In this document: positions 58,454 to 64,000 of the stretch, one piece after another
Layout of the letters: every line of letters starts with the position of its first letter
Numbering within the stretch: position 1 is the stretch's first letter
Source: Patiria pectinifera
Lineage: Eukaryota; Echinodermata; Asteroidea; Valvatida; Asterinidae
DNA: 64,000 bases
NCBI GenBank assembly: GCA_029964075.1
Contig: CM057149.1
Coordinates: forward strand, 4,474,465 to 4,538,464
Direction of reading: 5' to 3'
Made by a program: the position numbers and the translations under genes
Notes under the pieces: generated by a model
The model's input: the letters and a program-made list of their open reading frames with translations, nothing else
What the model was told of the DNA's origin: nothing
Database searches by the model: none

Positions 58454-60770
58454 GTACAGACATTCAAGTCATGATTTTTTTTTCTGCTGCAGTCAATATG
58501 ATAGTGTTCTTGGTTTGAATATAACATTTTAAACTAATAAACTTAAATACGTTTAGTTACGGCAGAGGCAGACGACAAATGTTTTTTACCGTTTGGATGG
58601 GCATTGTTTTAAACTAACATAGCAAGGAACACCCTCTTATAATTAGACACCTGCAGTCCATACGGTCTATCCGGTGAACAGACCCGAGACGTAGGCCTAC
58701 TGATATCACACCATGTTTGCACACATGAATTCTTTCGAGAGCTAAGTTGGAACAAGGTGATAAAGCGCCACCTATAAAATTGGCAAGAGGATGTGTAAAC
58801 TTAGCATGAGACCATTTTGTTTTAGGGATATTTTAAGCCATTTTTTTTCTGTAGAACCAAGCTTAACCCTACGTCGTTGGCGTGCATATTGCCAACTTTC
58901 TTGATCAAATTAGCATTGAGTGTGCATTTACAGCCTGCACGCCATGAAGAGCGCTATAATGTGCACGGTGCTTTAAGACTCTGTTGGTGAAAGACAAAAC
59001 GTTTAAGAAATGTCCATGTAATTTGAGCACTATCAGTTCTCGTTTCTTCCTGCACAAGGCCGGATCCAGAACAGAATGTTTTTTTTCTTGGGGGTGGGGG
59101 AAGTGTTTGGTCCCCAAAAAGTGGGACAAAAATGGTGAGCGACACCACGAAGTTGCACTTAAGTGGACTTGAGTTTGCACCACGCGCGCGTATTTTACAG
59201 AAAAAAGTGATTTTTGTTTTTACAAAGTAACACTCATCTTAAATTTACCAGATTGAAAGCTTTTTATTGTTTTTTTTGGGGCAATCCTATAATAATACGG
59301 ATTAATCACATTCTTGTCAAACGTTTTTATCCAAAAAGTTTTTCGATACAAGTGTTGTAACTTTGTGAGAACGAAAATCTTTCGCGCGAGTGTCCGATAT
59401 GCGGGCGCACAGTTGAGTGTTATGTCGTAAAACCAACAATTGTCATTGAGCGGTTGTCACAAAGTAGCTCTAATGTGTTCTAGGGTGTTACCTCGTGGTG
59501 TCGGTGACGAACTTTTCCGCCCAAATTTTAATATGAAAAGCAAGTGAAAGGGGTTGCATATGTATTGCTTTTATTGAGTTTTGAGGGTGGTGTACGCAAA
59601 GGCTGCCTTTTTGCAAAGTTACAAAAAAACCTAAACTTTGGTAGTTATTTGTTTTGGGGGGTGGCCCCGTGCCCCCCCCCCCCCTTACCACCACCACCTC
59701 TGGATCCGCCCTTGTTCAAGCATAAAAGTCTCTGGATCGACCTTGGCACAGACATGTTAAATTCACGTGCTTGTAAACTATAATGCACCGTATTAACTTC
59801 TAATGACGTGCTGTAAATGCATGACGAGGGATCATCAAACGGGAATACATAAGTGTATTTTCTTTTATATGGGACACTGTTCTCTAAAAACTGACCATGG
59901 GTGGCATACAGGCAGAAGGCACAAGGGCGCCATAAAAAATGTACATATCACTCTGTTCGTCAAGTCTATCTTGTGGTGGGCGCATACACCATATATAGTG
60001 TACAGATCGGTGGTTTATAAGAACAGTATTATGAACAAATTCATCGATAGTGTATACTGGAACATAAGCATTGTTGGCACTCATTTTCTGATTGTTCATT
60101 TCTAAAAACTGTCGCCATCTTCCGTATTTAGTATAGAGCTATAGCCTAGCTCTATGCTTGGACTTAACCAATAGTCACATCAAATGCATGCACAGGCGGC
60201 GGTTATTACGCTGCACATCGTTATGAATACGAGTGTCAAAACCTCGAAATTACTAGCAAATGAAAAGAAAAATTCAAATACAGAACAAAAGAAATAATCG
60301 TATTTTTGAATTAATTTGCTGAAAACTCTAAGCCCTGTTTTTTGTTTTGTTTAAGTTTATGAACATTTTGTTAGTAGCCTTCTTGTAGACTTCTTCCCCG
60401 TCCTTGTAATTATCATTAAGGGCTGTTATTAATTGCCACAGGGCGCTTCATAGGAAGTTTTTGACGTCCCAATGTAGTTGGGTTATACAAGTGATCCGGG
60501 TTAGACAAAATGGACAATGCATATGGTTAGACAATACATATACACAGTTTTCAGAAAATTTGGTTATGAACCTACATTTTGGTAGCCTGTGGGAGTCATT
60601 AATAAAAGCCGACAGTTTGAACGTCTGTGATGTTTGTTATATATCGCGTTCACTGTGGTAATTTACAGCGCGTTCACTATTATGCCCAATTTATTTGCAA
60701 GATTTTTTGTAGGTTTATTTTTCTAGTGAGTCGGTTTACCTTTTACAAGTGTTTTGTTTAAATTGTATAG
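58454..60770 (+). other. intron 6
   Basis: Contains a second copy of the MITE-A family (59138-59509), adjoining G-rich elements near 59060-59100 and 59655-59715, and no recognised exon. Confidence 0.45.
59138..59509. mobile_element. MITE family A, copy 2
   Basis: The left end gcgacaccacgaagttgcac and the inverse of the right end (acctcgtggtgtcggtgacg) match the ends of the element at 5503-6150. The internal 'tacaaagtaacactcatct' also recalls that element. About 370 bp; the left end is degenerate and no clear duplication is seen. It carries no gene. Confidence 0.6.
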
Positions 60771-60829
60771 GTGATTTAACCAGCCTCAAACGCGAGTTGA
60801 TGATTGGTCTTGAAACAGAAAAAGATAAA
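60771..60829 (+). CDS. Ubl-Death-Roc gene, exon 7
   Basis: The acceptor TTTAAATTGTATAG ends at 60770. Two bases complete a Gly codon and the exon continues DLTSLKRELMIGLETEKDK, an amphipathic helix. The donor AAA|GTAAGT follows at 60829/60830 in phase 0. Its place between switch I and G3 suggests an insert within the Roc domain. It is supported by phase and splice sites rather than by similarity. Confidence 0.55.
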
Positions 60830-61533
60830 GTAAGTTACCTACAGCACAGCAATAGAAATAAAGAGTTGACTCCTGTCTGTACAATCTCAGCCGGAAATGT
60901 TTGTTATATACAGTTTTACATAAAGTGGAACACTGATCCCATTTTATTCTAAGTTGCCAACGATAGTGTATGTTCACTATTACCAAAACATTCCGGTTGT
61001 TGTAACACAGTTTGTTTTGGTGTACTAAAGTTTGTTTTAATAGATTCAGCTGATTTTTTCTCTCCAAATTTAACTTTCATAATAAAAATTCAAATCAGAG
61101 AAGCCCCCTTTTTAATACAAAAAGTATATACATGCAGAATATCAAATTCAAACTTAGTACATGTATGAGGGTTGGTTGGTCTTAGAGCCCCTTAATTGAC
61201 TTTAAGCAGTGGACCTCATATGTCAAGGTTAAGGTAATTATTGTTTTAAAAATGGACTCAGCGGGGCATTTGAGCTTATTATCACATAATTCTTGTATCT
61301 TTTACAATATGGGCCCGAGGTAGCATTAAGGATAACAAAGGGACCCTTTTCAACCACATATATTGGTGATATTTTACATTTGGTGCATGTATTATAAAGT
61401 ATGTTTAAATACAATTAAAAAATTTGAAGAGTGCCAAAACTCTCATTCCATGTACATGTACACGTGTATTTTTAATGTCCCGAAAGACATTGCTCAATGA
61501 ATGTGACACAGTAGTTTTGCTTTTTCTTATTAG

Positions 61534-61594
61534 CACATTGACATGGAACCATTGCAGCCTACCCCGCCACACCAACTACAATCATCATCAGCAG
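61534..61594 (+). CDS. Ubl-Death-Roc gene, exon 8
   Basis: The acceptor GCTTTTTCTTATTAG ends at 61533. It reads HIDMEPLQPTPPHQLQSSSA, a Pro/Gln/Ser-rich linker, with the donor GCAG|GTTAGC at 61594/61595 in phase 1. It joins exon 9 in frame. Low-complexity linkers are common within insert regions of Roco-type GTPases. Moderate support only. Confidence 0.5.
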
Positions 61595-61836
61595 GTTAGC
61601 AATATTATCATGTTAAGAACTGTTATGTTTTCACATTTCATTCAAATAAGAGTGTTTAGACCCCAAATGGGTCTCAACCACAAACGCAACAGAACCGTTC
61701 GACATACTCAACCAAATTCACAACTTCCCGTTGAAACTGCAATTGTGAAATTACACAGTTGTGCATTTTAATTGGGACTGAAAGCAATGTGATATTTTTT
61801 AAACATTGTTCAACCAATTAACTGATTGTATGATAG

Positions 61837-62042
61837 CTTCACAAACCCAGACAACTGAAACACAACCAAGTGGCACTACGGTAGAGTCAACATCTGATGG
61901 AAAAAATATACCGGTAGCAAGGTTATTCAATCTCATTGACAAGGCAATGTCTGAGGGAGTAAATACACAACAGAATGCAGAACAGCCTACACTCAATATC
62001 TGGGACTTTGCTGGCCAAGATTTGTACTACACGACGCACCAG
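61837..62042 (+). CDS. Ubl-Death-Roc gene, exon 9: Roc G3 motif
   Basis: Phase 1 entry after ...GATAG (61836). A Thr/Gln/Ser-rich stretch is followed by GKNIPVARLFNLIDKAMSEG, then a linker and LNIWDFAGQDLYYTTHQ. DFAGQ is the G3 (DxxG) of the Roc family, and the following YYTTHQ is typical of LRRK2-like and MFHAS1-like proteins. The donor CCAG|GTAAGC follows at 62042/62043 in phase 0. The G4/G5 motifs and COR domain, if any, lie right of the window. The acceptor lacks a strong pyrimidine tract; a second AG at 61850 would break the frame. Confidence 0.8.
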
Positions 62043-62097
62043 GTAAGCTCTATTTCTAGCTGCGGACAGCAGCTCAACAAGTCGTCGTGTCTCTCCG

Positions 62098-62277
62098 TTA
62101 GTTAGTTGGTGGGTTGGTTAGTTGGTGGGTGGGTGGGTGGGTGGGTGAGTGGTTGGGTGGTTGGGTGGGTGGGGGGTGGCTGGGTGGGTGGGTGAGTGGG
62201 AGGGTGGGTGGATGGGGTTGGGTGAGTGGGTGGGTGGGTGGTTGGGTGGGTTGGTTGGTGGTTAGTTAGTTAGTTAA
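62098..62277 (+). repeat. GGGT-rich tract with G-quadruplex motif
   Basis: Degenerate tetranucleotide array (ggtg/ggtt/gggt), including uninterrupted 'gggtgggtgggtggg', which meets the four-run G-quadruplex rule. It begins about 55 bp after the donor of exon 9, on the transcribed (RNA-like) strand. Confidence 0.8.
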
Positions 62278-64000
62278 CAAACATTCCAGCCTTGCAAGGG
62301 TATAAATCACCTGGGTATATATCAAATCATGCTCTGGTCCTCTGTTGTGTCCACCAATTTAATGCAGTCCTGGAAAATAGGGTCACTAGGGTCAAAAACT
62401 GATTTTTGTACTGGAAACAATACTTCTTCCAAAAATTGCATGGCACAATCATGCATGAACACAGCAGCGTCGGCCCGCAGCTTCCGAGATCATTTCGAGC
62501 TTGTTTTGTATTAAATAATTACATGTAACTCTGTGCTGTATGGTGGTGCAGCAGATATGGCACCTTCATGTAAGTATGCATGAAGTGATTTTTAGCCTTT
62601 TAAAAGCCAGCGTCCTTTCCACCAAGATTTCGTTGTTTATCTTTTTCAGCCCACTGAAACATTAAACTCTGAAAACATTTTGCCAATCCACAGGTGTTCA
62701 GTCCATTTAATCCTCTCTGGACACGCAGTGCGTGTCCGTAGGAAGCTAAATTAATTATTCAGGCTCATCTCAAGACAGGGAGCTCAGTTGATGCGAGCGC
62801 GTAGCGAGAAGCCCTAACGGCGTGGGGTTCGGGCCCTTAAGCGGGCCCCGAACAATTTTGGATTCTAGACGCTCTGTGGTGCGATCTGAGGCAATTTCTG
62901 ATCACTTTAACCCTTTTTTGAGCTTCATCATTTAAACATAATTTTCTTAGCGTGAGAAATCCCATGTCGGCGTTAGAGCATGAGAACAACCTGAAATGTG
63001 TGAGTCTTACGCTCAGTGCGTGAGCGTTGGCTGCAGCCTGCCAACTCCAATGGCAGGCCTGCAGAGGTGGATCCAGGATTTAACCCAATCCCTTCCAAAT
63101 TAAACGTAACCAAAAGCCACTCCCACAACACTATCAATATTTGTACAGAAATACATGTGCACGCATAGGGAATTTTATTCTTCGTAATTTGTACAGGACA
63201 CATTTTGGAGCACCGCACAACTGCAAGTTTAGCCAGTATATGTCACTTGATGAACTTTACATAAATCGTCTAAAAAGTTTTAGACATTTGCTCATCGTAA
63301 AACTTTTTTGGATCTGGATGCTATGTAGTGCAATCTGAGGCATTTCCTGGCCACTTTACCCTAGATGAAATGTATTTCGTGTTTTAGTGGGTGGGTCATC
63401 GCTCTTTAGCTTGATCCATGAGTGTTCACAGGGAAAGGGCGCAATCATACATGTCGCCATGCACTACAAGTTAAGTTAAATTGAATTTAACCATGAATGT
63501 TAGTTTTTCTCAGACTTGTACTTGTGTTTTCTTTAAAAGAAGTGGTTTTCTAGCTGAGAAAATTGCAAGAAAGACCCGGTTTTGTGCAAGCAAAATTCAG
63601 GGAATAATCCGTTGATACTGAAATCTTGTTGGAAAATTCCAAAATCATTTCAAGAAAGTTGCCGCCGTGAATCAGAAGTTACGAAGGGACGGAAAGTGGG
63701 ATTTGCTATCAGCATCAACAAGGCCGTTCCTCATTATTTACCTTTGATGGGATGTGAATTAAATAGGAGGACGAGAGGCCCTGCGGGCTGATGTATTTGT
63801 TTAGAAAAACATTTTTTTTTTGCAACCAGCTTGTAGGGAAGATTTCCGGTTATTTAAAACTTAATTCACAGGTATGGATGACAGTGTTTGTATTTGATTG
63901 AACTGCTGAGCGTATTTGTTAAGTTTTTTTCTCTTTCTAAAAATATACATCAGCTCGCAGAGTCTCTCGTCCTCCAGTTTGATTCATACCCCATCAAGTA
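62278..64000 (+). other. intron 9 or beyond, no clear exon
   Basis: No Roc continuation is recognised. A good acceptor (pyrimidines then CATCAG at about 63954) opens a phase-0 frame LAESLVLQFDSYPIK to the edge. This does not resemble the expected Roc strand after G3 and is not called. Confidence 0.35.

Noticed and set aside
61851-62042. Alternative acceptor at 61850 for exon 9
   Set aside because: It would enter in phase 0, while exon 8 ends in phase 1, so the Roc G3 frame would be lost.

Overview
This window is nuclear DNA from a marine invertebrate animal. It has split host genes with GT-AG introns, many dispersed and nested transposons, and no bacterial operon logic. The host proteins carry death domains and a Roc-type GTPase fused to a ubiquitin-like fold. 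Together with a Polinton, a Penelope-like element, a DIRS-like fossil and several LINEs, this fits an echinoderm or hemichordate best. A cephalochordate or mollusc cannot be excluded from sequence alone.

Layout. 0-1.1 kb: the last exon (death domain) of a plus-strand gene that enters from the left. 2.2-6.2 kb: an old array of diverged ~400-bp repeats, interrupted by a 648-bp inverted-repeat transposon. 8.1-14.1 kb: a minus-strand LINE split apart by two adjacent foldback elements. One of these is a 3.5-kb nested palindrome whose core is two converging arrays of 21-bp units. 17.3-22.3 kb: two more LINE copies; the second is interrupted by another foldback built from 21-bp units. 19-25 kb also holds three pairs of direct repeats. 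23.5-24.6 kb: a G-rich repeat element. 26.4-29.4 kb: a LINE tail and a DIRS-like gag/RT fossil.

32.5-62 kb: one host gene on the plus strand that can be read through nine exons with fully compatible splice phases (417 codons so far). It encodes a short N-terminal segment, a ubiquitin-like domain, a death domain and a Roc GTPase (G1 GQERVGKT, switch STEGV, G3 DFAGQ), and it continues beyond the right edge. A 15.4-kb Polinton fossil (32.9-48.3 kb) with terminal inverted repeats and a short target duplication sits in its first intron. The Polinton polymerase region was later hit by a 5'-truncated Penelope-like element with a perfect 14-bp target duplication. The later introns carry MITEs, a tRNA-like sequence, minisatellites, a tandem segmental duplication and a G-rich tract.

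How it fits together. The two death-domain genes flank a transposon-rich interval and look like members of an expanded cell-death or innate-immunity signalling family. The rest is a layered record of element insertions. The most unusual structures are the foldback elements with 21-bp satellite cores and the Ubl-Death-Roc domain order of the host gene.
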